Origin: Gracilibacillus ureilyticus
GTDB lineage: Bacteria > Bacillota > Bacilli > Bacillales > Amphibacillaceae
Assembly: GCF_900111195.1 (NCBI RefSeq)
Contig: NZ_FOGL01000005.1
Span: 124,001-188,000, forward strand
Direction: 5' to 3'
Length of the DNA stretch: 64,000 nucleotides
Below the pieces are notes generated by a model, which did not search any database, had not been told where the DNA came from, and worked only from the letters and a program-made list of their open reading frames with translations. Positions 7,859 through 17,333 of the stretch are shown in pieces. A program made the position numbers and the translations under genes. The stretch's first letter is position 1; each line of letters opens with the position of its first letter.

Positions 7859-8539
7859 ATGAATTCTAATCAATTTGCTCAAAGCGGATTTTACCGCTTT
7901 TCCAACTATGTATACTGGTTAATGATACTGAATATATTGTTCGTTGTAACCAATATACTGTTCTTTTTTGCATTCATTACATTGATACCGAGTGTTAATA
8001 ATGCGATCTTTTATTTTATTGCAAGTATTCCAGCAGGCCCTGCAGTTGCAGCTTTATGTCATTCGCTTAGTAAACTTGTCCAAAATAATGAAATTGCCCC
8101 TTTTAGCGATTTCTTCCAGGCATATAAAAACAATTTTATGGATGTACTAAAAATTTGGTTGCCTATTTTAATTGCTTCATTTATTCTCATTATTGATATT
8201 CAGTATTTCAACCAAAATCCTACACTATTTAATCAGATTTTAAACGGAATCTTTCTTGTTGGTTTATTAGTTTTGTCAATATTTACATTTTATGCGCTAA
8301 TAATTACGACACATTTTAAATTTAGAATAAGAGATATTTACAGATTAGCATTGTACTATATTTTTAAACGGTTAAAAATATCAACAGGTAACATATGTAT
8401 CATTTTTTTAACATTGGTTCTAATGTTTTTTACATCAGATTTTATTATTTTTCTATTATTCAGTTTAGTAGGTTGGTTACTCATGATAAATACAAAGAGT
8501 GTAATAGAAGATGTGAGAAAAACATTTGTAAGAGAATGA
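7859..8539 (+). CDS. YesL-family (DUF624) membrane protein
   Basis: A 226-residue membrane protein with about five hydrophobic helices and the DUF624 signature region ASIPAGPAVAALCHSLSKLV near residues 57-76. YesL proteins recur beside sugar ABC importers and YesMN regulators; a role assisting permease assembly or sensing is suspected but unproven. In operon 1 it follows the Nif3-like gene and precedes the GH2 gene by 25 bases. Three more homologues occur here (20644, 53281, 55020). Confidence 0.9.
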   Translation: MNSNQFAQSGFYRFSNYVYWLMILNILFVVTNILFFFAFITLIPSVNNAIFYFIASIPAGPAVAALCHSLSKLVQNNEIAPFSDFFQAYKNNFMDVLKIWLPILIASFILIIDIQYFNQNPTLFNQILNGIFLVGLLVLSIFTFYALIITTHFKFRIRDIYRLALYYIFKRLKISTGNICIIFLTLVLMFFTSDFIIFLLFSLVGWLLMINTKSVIEDVRKTFVRE

Positions 8540-8564
8540 ATTTACTGTAGAAGGAGCTTTTTTA

Positions 8565-11500
8565 ATGAATCGCAAAATCCTGTTTAATGATAACTGGGAG
8601 TTCGCTAAGTCTGAACTAGGTTTTAATGATTACTCGAGTTTAAATTTCTCACCTGTTGATTTACCGCACGACTGGTTAATCTATGATTCTTTAAATCTCT
8701 ATGAAAACAGTATTGGCTGGTATCGCAGGAATCTTGAACACAGAAAGACCGGGCAGGAAACGATTATATACTTTGATGGGGTTTATATGGAATCGACTCT
8801 TTATGTGAATAATCAGTTTGTTGGTGAATGGAAATATGGCTACTCCTCCTTTGAATTCAATATTACTGAATTTCTGCATGACGGTGAGAATGAGATACTT
8901 GTAAAGGTTGTTCATCAAAGCCCTAATAGCAGATGGTATTCAGGTGCTGGCATTTATCGAAATGTCTGGTTAAAGACGAGGGAGAAAAATTATATTGAGA
9001 CAGATGGTCTGTATATTTCGACAAGGGAAGAGAAGCATGGCTGGATTGTTGATATAGAAACGGAATTAAATATTTGTGAAAAAGGTCAATTAACGCATAA
9101 ATTGATGGATCAAGATACATTAATAGCTGCCACAACAGGAACTGCAAAGGAAAAAGGGGTTTATACTGCTCAATTAATGATTCAGTCACCTAAACTGTGG
9201 GACATGGAAAATCCTAATTTGTATCATCTGGAAACAACATTGTTTATTGATGACAAGAAGGTAGAAGTTGTGAATCAAAATGTAGGTTTCAGAAGTATTG
9301 TATTAGATCCTGATCAGGGATTCCTTTTAAATGGTAAAAAATCAAAATTGAATGGTGTCTGTGAACATCACGATTTGGGAGCCCTTGGCGCCGCCTTTAA
9401 CGTAAGCGCTTTAAAACGGAGATTTCATCTGTTAAAGGAAATGGGTGTCAATGCAATACGTACCGCACATAATATGCCGGCAAAGGAGTTTATGGAACTT
9501 GCGGATACGATGGGATTTCTTGTTATAACAGAAGCATTTGACATGTGGGAAAGATCAAAGACACCGTATGATTATGCAAGGTTTTTTCAAGAGTGGGCAT
9601 ATAAGGATGTGCAAAGCTGGGTACGAAGAGATCGCAACCATCCTAGTTTGCTGTTGTGGAGTATTGGAAATGAAATTTATGATACCCATGCTGATGAAAG
9701 GGGGCAGGAAATTACAAAACAATTAGTAGAGTATGTCCGTCAGTTTGATCCAAAACAGAACGCTGGAATTACGATAGGATCGAATTACATGCCGTGGGAA
9801 AATGCTCAGAAATGTGCAGATATAGTAAAAATAGCAGGATATAATTATGCGGAAAAGTATTATCATGTCCACCATGAGAAATATCCGGACTGGGTTATCT
9901 ATGGAAGTGAAACTGCTTCAACCGTTCAGAGCAGAGGAATCTATCATTTTCCATACGAGAAATCGATCCTGGCAGATGATGATGAACAATGTTCGGCACT
10001 TGGAAACAGTTCGACAAGTTGGGGAGCAAAGTCAACAGAAGCGTGTATTATAGCAGACAGAGATGCACCATTCTCTTTAGGTACATTTATTTGGACAGGG
10101 TTCGACTACATCGGTGAACCCACTCCATATCACACGAAAAATTCGTATTTAGGACAAATTGATACCGCAACATTTCCAAAGGACTCTTATTGTATATATC
10201 AAGCTGCATGGACGGATTATAAAAAGAATCCAATGGTCCACATTTTCCCATATTGGGACTTTAATGAAGGACAATTAATTGATGTAAGAATATGCTCTAA
10301 TGCTCCAAAGGTCGAACTTCTGTTCAATGGTGAATCAATAGGCACCTTTCATCCAGACCATTCGAATGGTAAGCAATTAACAGGATGGTGGAAATTACCG
10401 TACCAAAAAGGAGAAATAAAGGCGGTTGCCTATGATGAGACAGGACAGGTAATAGCTACAGACAGCAGAAGGTCATTTGGAAATGCTTCTTCCATTCAGC
10501 TTACGCCTGATAAGAACAAACTGAAAGCAGATGGAACTGATCTTATCTTTCTGGAAATAAGCATGCTGGATCATGAAGGAAATTTAGTGGAAAACGCGAA
10601 TAACAGAGTTGAGGTAGCAGTTAAAGGTGCAGGTCGGTTAATCGGATTGGATAATGGCGACAGTACCGATTACGATTCATACAAGGGGACTAGCAGAAGA
10701 TTATTTAGCGGAAAATTAATGGCCATTATAGCAGCAAAAAAAGAGGCAGGAAAGATACAAGTCGAGGTCACCTCAAATGGGATGAAAAATAAAGTTATTG
10801 AATTAGAGGCTTTAGAATCAATCGAAGATATTAAAGGAATTTCTGCTAGTACAGAAAACACCCAAAAGAAAGTGATAATGGGAAATGATAAGGAATTGCC
10901 ATTACGGAAGGTAGAAATCGTGTCAGAAGAAGGTCAGCACTTCCATTCATCACTAAGAGAGATCCAGGTGTATGCTAAATTACATCCCGAAAAGACAGAC
11001 TACCATGATCTGGAGTGGAGTGTAGTTACAGATATTGGGGTGGAATCCAATATTGCAACGATTGAGTCAAATGGTAATTATGCAACAGTATCAGCTTTAG
11101 GTGATGGTGAATTTCGTGTTCGATGTAAAAGTTCTAATGGGACCGATAAGACAAAAATTATTTCAGAACTTGAATTAAAGGCAACAGAGCTTGGAACTGC
11201 ATATAAAAATCCCTATAAATTTATCTCAGCAGGCTTATATGATTATAGTAAAGGAGAGATAGGGAATGGAAATGAGCGAGGGATAGCTACAAGCCGTGAC
11301 GAGGAAACACAAGTTGGTTTTCGAAATATTGATTTTGGCCGTGACGGATCTGATATGATCACAATTCCTGTTTTTGCTCTGTCAAATGAACCTTATATGC
11401 TTCAAATATGGGAAGGAATGCCTGATGAAACAGAAAGTGAAATACTAGCTGATGTTATTTATCAAAAAGAATCAAAGTGGAATGTCTATCAGGAAGAGAC

Positions 11501-11972
11501 TTACCGTCTTAGTAAAAAGCTAAAAGGAATTACTTCACTTTGTTTTGTATTAAAACAAAAAGTTCATATCAAAGGCTTTACATTTATAAAACAAAACCGG
11601 GCATTTGAGAAGCACCTGGCAATAGACATGGATCATATCTATGGTGACTCGTATACACTTAACGAAGAAGCGGTAGAAGGCATTGGAAATAATGTGACAT
11701 TAGAATTTGCAGAATTTAACTTTAGCGAAGAGTTTACAGATAGAATTTATATTTGCGGTCACTCTCCGATAGATAAGAATACTATCCATATTCAATTTTT
11801 AAGTGAGTCTGGTGAAAGTAACCAGATAGTAGAATTCAATAAAACAGATAACTATGAAGAAAAGGAATTCATGCTAAACAGGATAGAAGGAATGACAAAA
11901 GTCTGCTTTATTTTTTTACCTGGTTCTAACTTTAATTTTAAATGGTTCAGATTCGGAAAATCATCCATATGA
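8565..11972 (+). CDS. GH2 beta-galactosidase-type glycosidase with long C-terminal extension
   Basis: A 1135-residue cytoplasmic retaining beta-glycosidase. In order: jelly-roll sugar-binding domain (about 1-160), Ig-like domain (about 165-260), TIM barrel with acid/base Glu370 in WSIGNEIYD and nucleophile Glu449 in YGSETAST, a DUF4982-like domain (about 550-640), an invasin-like Ig domain (about 645-755), and a further beta-rich tail of some 350 residues ending in a CBM-like module. There is no signal peptide, so substrates must be imported. The fold suits beta-galactosidase; beta-glucuronidase or related activities cannot be excluded. It is the main enzyme of operon 1 and is followed closely by the oxidoreductase. 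The tail is unusual for an intracellular GH2. Confidence 0.9.
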   Translation: MNRKILFNDNWEFAKSELGFNDYSSLNFSPVDLPHDWLIYDSLNLYENSIGWYRRNLEHRKTGQETIIYFDGVYMESTLYVNNQFVGEWKYGYSSFEFNITEFLHDGENEILVKVVHQSPNSRWYSGAGIYRNVWLKTREKNYIETDGLYISTREEKHGWIVDIETELNICEKGQLTHKLMDQDTLIAATTGTAKEKGVYTAQLMIQSPKLWDMENPNLYHLETTLFIDDKKVEVVNQNVGFRSIVLDPDQGFLLNGKKSKLNGVCEHHDLGALGAAFNVSALKRRFHLLKEMGVNAIRTAHNMPAKEFMELADTMGFLVITEAFDMWERSKTPYDYARFFQEWAYKDVQSWVRRDRNHPSLLLWSIGNEIYDTHADERGQEITKQLVEYVRQFDPKQNAGITIGSNYMPWENAQKCADIVKIAGYNYAEKYYHVHHEKYPDWVIYGSETASTVQSRGIYHFPYEKSILADDDEQCSALGNSSTSWGAKSTEACIIADRDAPFSLGTFIWTGFDYIGEPTPYHTKNSYLGQIDTATFPKDSYCIYQAAWTDYKKNPMVHIFPYWDFNEGQLIDVRICSNAPKVELLFNGESIGTFHPDHSNGKQLTGWWKLPYQKGEIKAVAYDETGQVIATDSRRSFGNASSIQLTPDKNKLKADGTDLIFLEISMLDHEGNLVENANNRVEVAVKGAGRLIGLDNGDSTDYDSYKGTSRRLFSGKLMAIIAAKKEAGKIQVEVTSNGMKNKVIELEALESIEDIKGISASTENTQKKVIMGNDKELPLRKVEIVSEEGQHFHSSLREIQVYAKLHPEKTDYHDLEWSVVTDIGVESNIATIESNGNYATVSALGDGEFRVRCKSSNGTDKTKIISELELKATELGTAYKNPYKFISAGLYDYSKGEIGNGNERGIATSRDEETQVGFRNIDFGRDGSDMITIPVFALSNEPYMLQIWEGMPDETESEILADVIYQKESKWNVYQEETYRLSKKLKGITSLCFVLKQKVHIKGFTFIKQNRAFEKHLAIDMDHIYGDSYTLNEEAVEGIGNNVTLEFAEFNFSEEFTDRIYICGHSPIDKNTIHIQFLSESGESNQIVEFNKTDNYEEKEFMLNRIEGMTKVCFIFLPGSNFNFKWFRFGKSSI

Positions 11973-11988
11973 AAGGAAGAGATTGGTA

Positions 11989-13137
11989 ATGTTAAAAGTT
12001 GCGATTATTGGTACAGGTGCGATTGCGGACGCTCATATACATGCCTACTTGAAATTCCAGAAAAGATGTAAGATTGTGGCCTTTAGTGATATTTATGTTG
12101 AGAAAGCAAGAAAAAAAGCAGAAAAATTCCAGTTGGATATCAAGTTGTATGAAGATTATCAGGAAATGATAGCGAGAGAAGATATTGATTTGGTCTCCGT
12201 GTGTACACCTCCATATACTCATGCAGAGATTGCAGTCAATTCGATGGATAACGGGAAGCATGTACTGGTTGAAAAACCAATGGCATCTTCCTTGGAAGAA
12301 TGTGATCGAATGATTGCATCAGCTTCTTCTAATAAAAAGATTTTGTCTGTAGTTGCTCAAAATCGTTTTACTACACCAATGATGAAATTGAAGAAAATAC
12401 TGGAAACAGAATTGATGGGCCCAGTTGTTCATACACAGGTTGACTCGTATTGGTGGCGCGGTCACAGTTATTATGATCTCTGGTGGCGCGGGACATGGGA
12501 AAAAGAAGGTGGTGGCTGTACTTTAAATCATGCTGTTCATCATATCGACATTTTTCAGTGGATGAATGGAATGCCTGATGAAGTAACATCCGTCATAAGT
12601 AATACTTCACACGACAATGCCGAGGTGGAAGATATCTCTATAGCAATCGCTAAATACAAAAATGGTAGTCTTGCACAAATTACTAGTTCTGTTGTTCATC
12701 ATGGTGAGGAACAACAACTCATCTTCCAGGGGAAAAATGCCCGAGTCTCGGCACCATGGAAGGTTGTAGCGTCCAGGTCCAAAGAAAATGGGTTCCCTGT
12801 ACCTGACTATGATTTAAGTAATCAAATTGATGAAACATATAAAGAAATACCAGACTTGGAGTTTGAAGGACATTCTGGTCAAATTGATAATTTGCTCAAT
12901 GCAATTAATAATGGCACAGAAGTATTAGTGGATGGAGAACAAGGAAGAAACACACTGGAGTTAATTACAGCAATATATGAATCTGCTACATTAGGAAAAA
13001 CAATCAGCTTACCGCTTTCCGCAAACAGTATGTTTTATACAAGAAACGGAATATTAGATAATGCGCCCAAGTTTTATGAAAAGAAAACCGCAATAGAAGG
13101 GTTCGCAAAAAATGAAATCACTTCTGGTGGAAATTAA
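11989..13137 (+). CDS. Gfo/Idh/MocA-family NAD(P)-dependent oxidoreductase
   Basis: A 382-residue cytoplasmic sugar or cyclitol oxidoreductase. The N-terminal Rossmann motif GTGAIADAH binds NAD(P) (residues about 8-16). The conserved EKP, with the catalytic-region Lys, is at about 93-95 (VEKPMASS). A C-terminal alpha/beta domain holds NHAVHHIDIF with the family's active-site His residues. ATG 11989 is preferred to the TTG at 11983, with AAAGGAAGA just upstream. It is the last gene of operon 1 after GH2 and is followed by a terminator at 13229. Such enzymes beside glycosidases often oxidise or epimerise the released sugar. The substrate is unknown. Confidence 0.92.
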   Translation: MLKVAIIGTGAIADAHIHAYLKFQKRCKIVAFSDIYVEKARKKAEKFQLDIKLYEDYQEMIAREDIDLVSVCTPPYTHAEIAVNSMDNGKHVLVEKPMASSLEECDRMIASASSNKKILSVVAQNRFTTPMMKLKKILETELMGPVVHTQVDSYWWRGHSYYDLWWRGTWEKEGGGCTLNHAVHHIDIFQWMNGMPDEVTSVISNTSHDNAEVEDISIAIAKYKNGSLAQITSSVVHHGEEQQLIFQGKNARVSAPWKVVASRSKENGFPVPDYDLSNQIDETYKEIPDLEFEGHSGQIDNLLNAINNGTEVLVDGEQGRNTLELITAIYESATLGKTISLPLSANSMFYTRNGILDNAPKFYEKKTAIEGFAKNEITSGGN

Positions 13138-13228
13138 AATTCAGAAGGGATTACCAGGCGAGAAAAATGAGAAGTCTTATAGCGGAATTTCAACAATTAT
13201 ATTTATAAATGTATCTAAGGGAAAAAAT

Positions 13229-13265
13229 TTCACATGAACTTTGACTGTTCATGTGAATTTTTTTT
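13229..13265 (+). terminator. Rho-independent terminator of operon 1
   Basis: TTCACATGAAC, loop of seven, GTTCATGTGAA: eleven perfect pairs followed by eight T. Confidence 0.95.
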
Positions 13266-13330
13266 AAAATATTATTCCTCCTTCACACCTAACTGAGCAA
13301 AAGTCCTACTGAAAGCCATAAAAGAAGCCG

Positions 13331-13359
13331 TTGCTTTTTTAAATTAATTTATTTATAAT
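13331..13359 (+). promoter_or_regulatory. Possible sigma-A promoter, operon 2
   Basis: TTGCTT (13331-13336), 17 bases, TATAAT (13354-13359). The -35 is a half match. Confidence 0.4.
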
Positions 13360-13387
13360 GTACTTAATTCACCGAATGTACTTAGTT
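13357..13387 (+). repeat. Tandem direct repeats, candidate AraC/YesN-type binding site
   Basis: AATGTACTTAATT (13357-13369) and AATGTACTTAGTT (13375-13387) repeat with an 18-base period, differing at one position. AraC-family response regulators such as the YesN-like protein of this operon bind direct repeats; the link is inferred. Confidence 0.45.
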
Positions 13388-13401
13388 TACGATCTAACGA
13401 A

Positions 13402-13416
13402 ATGATAACGATTACA
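13402..13416 (+). promoter_or_regulatory. cre-like CcpA site, operon 2
   Basis: ATGATAACGATTACA matches the cre consensus WTGNAARCGNWWWCA at all but one position. It would impose carbon catabolite control on operon 2. Confidence 0.55.
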
Positions 13417-13440
13417 TCGGAGGTTCCTTGTGACACTTCG

Positions 13441-13452
13441 GAAACCGGTTTC
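13441..13452 (+). promoter_or_regulatory. LacI-type operator palindrome GAAACCGGTTTC
   Basis: A perfect 12-base palindrome with the central CG typical of LacI-family operators. An identical copy is at 49965-49976, and variants are at 26648-26659 and 36033-36044. Confidence 0.65.
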
Positions 13453-13558
13453 TTAATTTAATAGGGAGATTTTGCATAAGATAATGAGAAGGTATCTGTC
13501 TTCCTGGCAATTATGGAAGAGGCAAGCTTTGTATTAATCATGTAAAGGAGAAATAATC

Positions 13559-15808
13559 ATGAAGAATTTATTTCCTGAAAGGGGAATATGGTCACGTAGA
13601 CCTGCGGATAGATGGGAAGATGCATTAGTTGCTGGAAATGGCAGTCACGGAGTGATGGTTTATGGTGATCCTGTGAAAGATACAATTATCGGTAATCATT
13701 GCAGACTTTATTTGCCTCAGGGTAATTCGCATGAAATTCCTGACTTAGCTCCATTCTTAACTGAAACCAGAGCAATTATTGCAACAGAAGGATACGAAAA
13801 AGCAATTAAGTTCCAATACGAAAAGGCAAAAGAATTAGGCTACCAGGGATTAACAATGAGTGATCCGTTTCATCCCGGCTTTCATTTACTAATTGGAACA
13901 GATCACAAAGAATTCGATAATTACAGTCGTTGTATTAATTATCAGACAGGTGAATTAACGGTCTCTTATATGGTTAGAGGAAGGCAGTATGAGCGAAGGA
14001 CATTTGTTTCACATGCAGATAATCGAATTTATCATCAATTAAGTCCCGGTAATTATAAGCTCTATTTAAAGAACTATAAAAATGACAAACTGATTCAGTC
14101 AAGTTTTCAGAACCAGTCATTATTGCAAACGAATTTTTCCTATGTATACGGGGATGGCGGATATGATGTAATGATAAGGATAAAAAGTGAAAAATTATCT
14201 CCTATACAGAATAGAACCGGATTTTATGTGGAATCCGGCTCAAATATATTAATTGAAATGCAAATTGTCCCATATTCTGATACACATACAAGGGAAGTAA
14301 TAAAAACACCGCTTTACCCGATAGCAAGTTATCATAAATTATTTGACCAACATAAAAATATCCATCAGGAAAAATTTAAACGTGTAGAATTAAATCTGGT
14401 CAGTAGTGAAGAACGGTTTAAATGTATTGATGATATCATTTTGAATGCTAAGAGCAAGAACTCAGTCTGTCCTGTCCTGTTAGAAAAAATGTACGATGCT
14501 GGAAGGTATATGTATATATGCAGTGCAGGGGAGCTATCTCCAAATTTACAAGGAATCTGGACGGGGACATTTGAGCCTGCCTGGAGCGGAGATTTCACTT
14601 TTGACACGAATGTTCAATTGTCCATTGCGTCTGCATTATCTAGTAATCTTTTAGAAGGGATGGAAGGTTTCTTCAGACTGATTAAAGAGCTGCTTCCAGG
14701 GTTCAGAGAAAATGCACAAAAGTATTATGGCAGCAGAGGAATAATGGCGGCTATCCATGCAAGCAATACGGGCAGACACTTTCATTGGAATGAAGACTGG
14801 CCGCTGCATTTTTGGACATGTGGCGCAGGGTGGCTGGCCCATTGGTTTTATGAATATTACCGTTTTACCGGTGATCAATTATTTCTTAAAGAAGAGGTTA
14901 TTCCATTATTAAAAGAAGTGGTCTTATTTTACGAAGACTTTCTTGTTGAAGACAATGATGGAACTTACCGATTTACTCCCTCTTATTCCGCTGAGAATGG
15001 GTGTGCAGACAATGCAACACAGGACATAGCGGTATTAAAACAGGTGTTGAACAATTTACTTGAAGCACATCGAATATTAAATCTACATTGCGCTAAGGTT
15101 TCTCAATGGAAGCGGATGATTGCCAAATTGCCTTCATATAAAGTAAATGAAGAGGGTGCATTAAAGGAATGGATATCAGATAAAGAGGAGAACTACAATC
15201 ATCGTCATTTTTCTCATCTTTATCCTGTTTTTCAAAGCAGGGAATTTAATGAGAACACTCAACCGGAATGGTGGGAGGCATCACGGATTGCATTTGAGAA
15301 AAGGTTGGAAGCATGGTTATTGAATGAGAATGGAGACACTACTTCCACTCATGGACGAATGCATTCAGCTTTATGTGCTACCCAATTCCATATGTCTGAA
15401 TTAGTTGAGGAGATTTTTCATTTACTTGTGAAAAACGACTGTTTTTATACATCGCTAATGATGTCCCATTATGATAATCAGGAAGTGTTTAATGTGGATG
15501 GTAATGGTGCTTTACCGCAAGTCATTCATGAAATGCTTGTGGACAATAGTAATAAACGTCTCACATTGTTAGGTGCATTGCCTGCTTCTCTTCCATCCGG
15601 AGAAATTAAGGGGATCCGTCTCCCGGACCAGTTGACGGTGAATTATCTTTACTGGAATTTAGAGGAAAAAGTAATAAAAATAGAAATAACCAGCGAAATA
15701 GAGCAAGTGTTGGAAATCTATTTACCACTATTTAAGAAAGCAAGACTACAAGATCACAGGATGATGTTTAAGCAAGGTAAAAGAGAGAGTTTAGAAATTT
15801 ACTTATAA
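13559..15808 (+). CDS. GH95-family glycosidase (alpha-L-fucosidase/galactosidase type), cytoplasmic
   Basis: 749 residues, shorter than secreted GH95 enzymes and without a signal peptide. An N-terminal beta-domain opens with WEDALVAGNGSHGVMVYG. The (alpha/alpha)6 barrel has NLQGIWTGTFEPAWSGDFTFDTN; Asp349 and Asn351 align with the two catalytic Asn of Bifidobacterium AfcA (N421, N423), so the first Asn is replaced by Asp. The general acid Glu479 (SAENG) and catalytic Asp647 (NVDGNGA) are kept, and the usual C-terminal end LLGALPASLPSGEIKG is present. GH95 enzymes remove alpha-1,2-linked L-fucose or L-galactose, both found on xyloglucan. First gene of operon 2, before GH1 and the sensor genes. 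Specificity is uncertain because of the Asp. Confidence 0.82.
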   Translation: MKNLFPERGIWSRRPADRWEDALVAGNGSHGVMVYGDPVKDTIIGNHCRLYLPQGNSHEIPDLAPFLTETRAIIATEGYEKAIKFQYEKAKELGYQGLTMSDPFHPGFHLLIGTDHKEFDNYSRCINYQTGELTVSYMVRGRQYERRTFVSHADNRIYHQLSPGNYKLYLKNYKNDKLIQSSFQNQSLLQTNFSYVYGDGGYDVMIRIKSEKLSPIQNRTGFYVESGSNILIEMQIVPYSDTHTREVIKTPLYPIASYHKLFDQHKNIHQEKFKRVELNLVSSEERFKCIDDIILNAKSKNSVCPVLLEKMYDAGRYMYICSAGELSPNLQGIWTGTFEPAWSGDFTFDTNVQLSIASALSSNLLEGMEGFFRLIKELLPGFRENAQKYYGSRGIMAAIHASNTGRHFHWNEDWPLHFWTCGAGWLAHWFYEYYRFTGDQLFLKEEVIPLLKEVVLFYEDFLVEDNDGTYRFTPSYSAENGCADNATQDIAVLKQVLNNLLEAHRILNLHCAKVSQWKRMIAKLPSYKVNEEGALKEWISDKEENYNHRHFSHLYPVFQSREFNENTQPEWWEASRIAFEKRLEAWLLNENGDTTSTHGRMHSALCATQFHMSELVEEIFHLLVKNDCFYTSLMMSHYDNQEVFNVDGNGALPQVIHEMLVDNSNKRLTLLGALPASLPSGEIKGIRLPDQLTVNYLYWNLEEKVIKIEITSEIEQVLEIYLPLFKKARLQDHRMMFKQGKRESLEIYL

Positions 15809-15822
15809 AGGAGTTAAAACTA

Positions 15823-17295
15823 ATGTATCATGAAAAATTAGAAAAATTCCCTCAAAATTTTCTTTGGGGTGCGGCATCTGCAGCTTATCAGATTGAAGGG
15901 GGCTGGAATTCTGATGGAAAGGGTCCTTCCATCTGGGATCAATTTACTAAAATACCCGGCAAGACCTTTCAAGGTACAAATGGTGATATTGCCGTAGACC
16001 ATTACAACCGTTATAAGGAAGATGTAAAACTTATGGCAGATATGGGGTTGAAAGCATACCGTTTCTCATTAGCCTGGAGCCGAATACTTCCTGACGGATC
16101 TGGTGAGATAAATGAAAAGGGATTAGCATTTTACGAGAATCTTATTAATGAATTGATAAAGCATAACATTGAACCTGTTTTAACCTTATATCACTGGGAT
16201 ATTCCTCAAGCCTTGCAAGACCGGTATAATGGCTGGGAATCCAGACAGGTAATTGATGACTTCGATAACTATGCTAGAATTTTGTTTAAGCGGTTTAAAG
16301 ATAAGGTGAAGTACTGGGTAAGTTTTAATGAACAGAATGTTTTTACCGCATTGGGATACCGGTGGGAGGCACATCCTCCTAATCTATCAGATGTTAAAAA
16401 GATGTTTGAAGCCAATCATATTATCAATCTGGCGAACGCCAAGGCAATTAACAGCTTTCATGAACTGGTACCAGATGGTTTAATAGGACCAAGCTTTGGT
16501 TATGGTCCAATGTACAGTTTTAATTGTGAACCAGAGAATGTGTTAGCAACATTAAATGGAGAAGAGTTCCAGAATCATTGGTGGCTGGATGTTTATGTGA
16601 ATGGGAAGTATCCGAAGGCAACATTCAAACAGTTAGTTAAATTAGGAGTAGCTCCAACTGTGGAAGAAGGAGATTTACAATTACTGCAGTCCGCAAAGCC
16701 AGACTTTTTGGGAGTTAATTACTATCATGGCGGAACCGTTCGGGCAAATGAAATAGAATTTCCTTCTGGGGATAACGATGCCGGATTAGAGAAGAGCTTC
16801 GAAGCAACAGATCCATATTTAATGAAGCCGAAAGAAGAACAAGCCCAAACTCCGGAAAAACGGATGTTTTCAAATGTATCAAACCCATTTTTAGAGAAAA
16901 CAAAATGGGGCTGGGAAATAGATCCTGTTGGTATCAGAATAGCCTTAAGACGACTGCAAAATCGCTACGATCTGCCAATGATGATCACAGAGAACGGATT
17001 AGGAGCATTTGACGATCTGACGAATGAACGTACAATTGAAGATGACTACCGGATTGAATATTTAAGAGGCCATATAATAGAAATACAGAAAGCAATTACT
17101 GATGGAGTTGACCTTATTGGGTATTGTGCATGGTCCTTTACCGATCTGCTAAGCTGGTTAAATGGTTATCAAAAGCGATACGGTTTTGTTTACATTGACA
17201 GAGATGAAAAAGATGAAAAAGCGTTAGAACGTATCCCTAAGAAGAGTTATTTTTGGTACAAGTCGGTTATTGCAACAAATGGTCAAAACCTGTAA
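15823..17295 (+). CDS. GH1 beta-glucosidase, BglC/YckE-like
   Basis: A 490-residue cytoplasmic (beta/alpha)8 retaining enzyme. It starts with the family signature FLWGAASAAYQIEGG. Acid/base Glu170 lies in SFNEQN (more often NEP) and the nucleophile Glu390 in ITENGLG. The C-terminal LLSWLNGYQKRYGFVY closely resembles B. subtilis BglC/YckE, annotated as an aryl-phospho-beta-glucosidase. Because this operon has no PTS genes and the setting is ABC import, an unphosphorylated beta-glucoside such as a cello-oligosaccharide backbone is the likelier substrate; this is inference. It lies 14 bases after GH95 and 38 bases before the kinase gene. Confidence 0.92.
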   Translation: MYHEKLEKFPQNFLWGAASAAYQIEGGWNSDGKGPSIWDQFTKIPGKTFQGTNGDIAVDHYNRYKEDVKLMADMGLKAYRFSLAWSRILPDGSGEINEKGLAFYENLINELIKHNIEPVLTLYHWDIPQALQDRYNGWESRQVIDDFDNYARILFKRFKDKVKYWVSFNEQNVFTALGYRWEAHPPNLSDVKKMFEANHIINLANAKAINSFHELVPDGLIGPSFGYGPMYSFNCEPENVLATLNGEEFQNHWWLDVYVNGKYPKATFKQLVKLGVAPTVEEGDLQLLQSAKPDFLGVNYYHGGTVRANEIEFPSGDNDAGLEKSFEATDPYLMKPKEEQAQTPEKRMFSNVSNPFLEKTKWGWEIDPVGIRIALRRLQNRYDLPMMITENGLGAFDDLTNERTIEDDYRIEYLRGHIIEIQKAITDGVDLIGYCAWSFTDLLSWLNGYQKRYGFVYIDRDEKDEKALERIPKKSYFWYKSVIATNGQNL

Positions 17296-17333
17296 AATAA
17301 AGCGGTTACAAAATAGTGAAATGAGGGATTGCT

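Larger units (their letters stand above)
13138..13558 (+). other. Intergenic region: terminator of operon 1 and control region of operon 2
   Basis: A 421-base spacer without a credible gene. It holds the terminator at 13229-13265, a possible promoter at 13331-13359, two 13-base direct repeats (13357-13387), a cre-like site (13402-13416) and the palindrome GAAACCGGTTTC (13441-13452) just before a TTTAAT -10-like box at 13457. The GH95 gene's ribosome site AAAGGAG precedes 13559. Confidence 0.7.
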
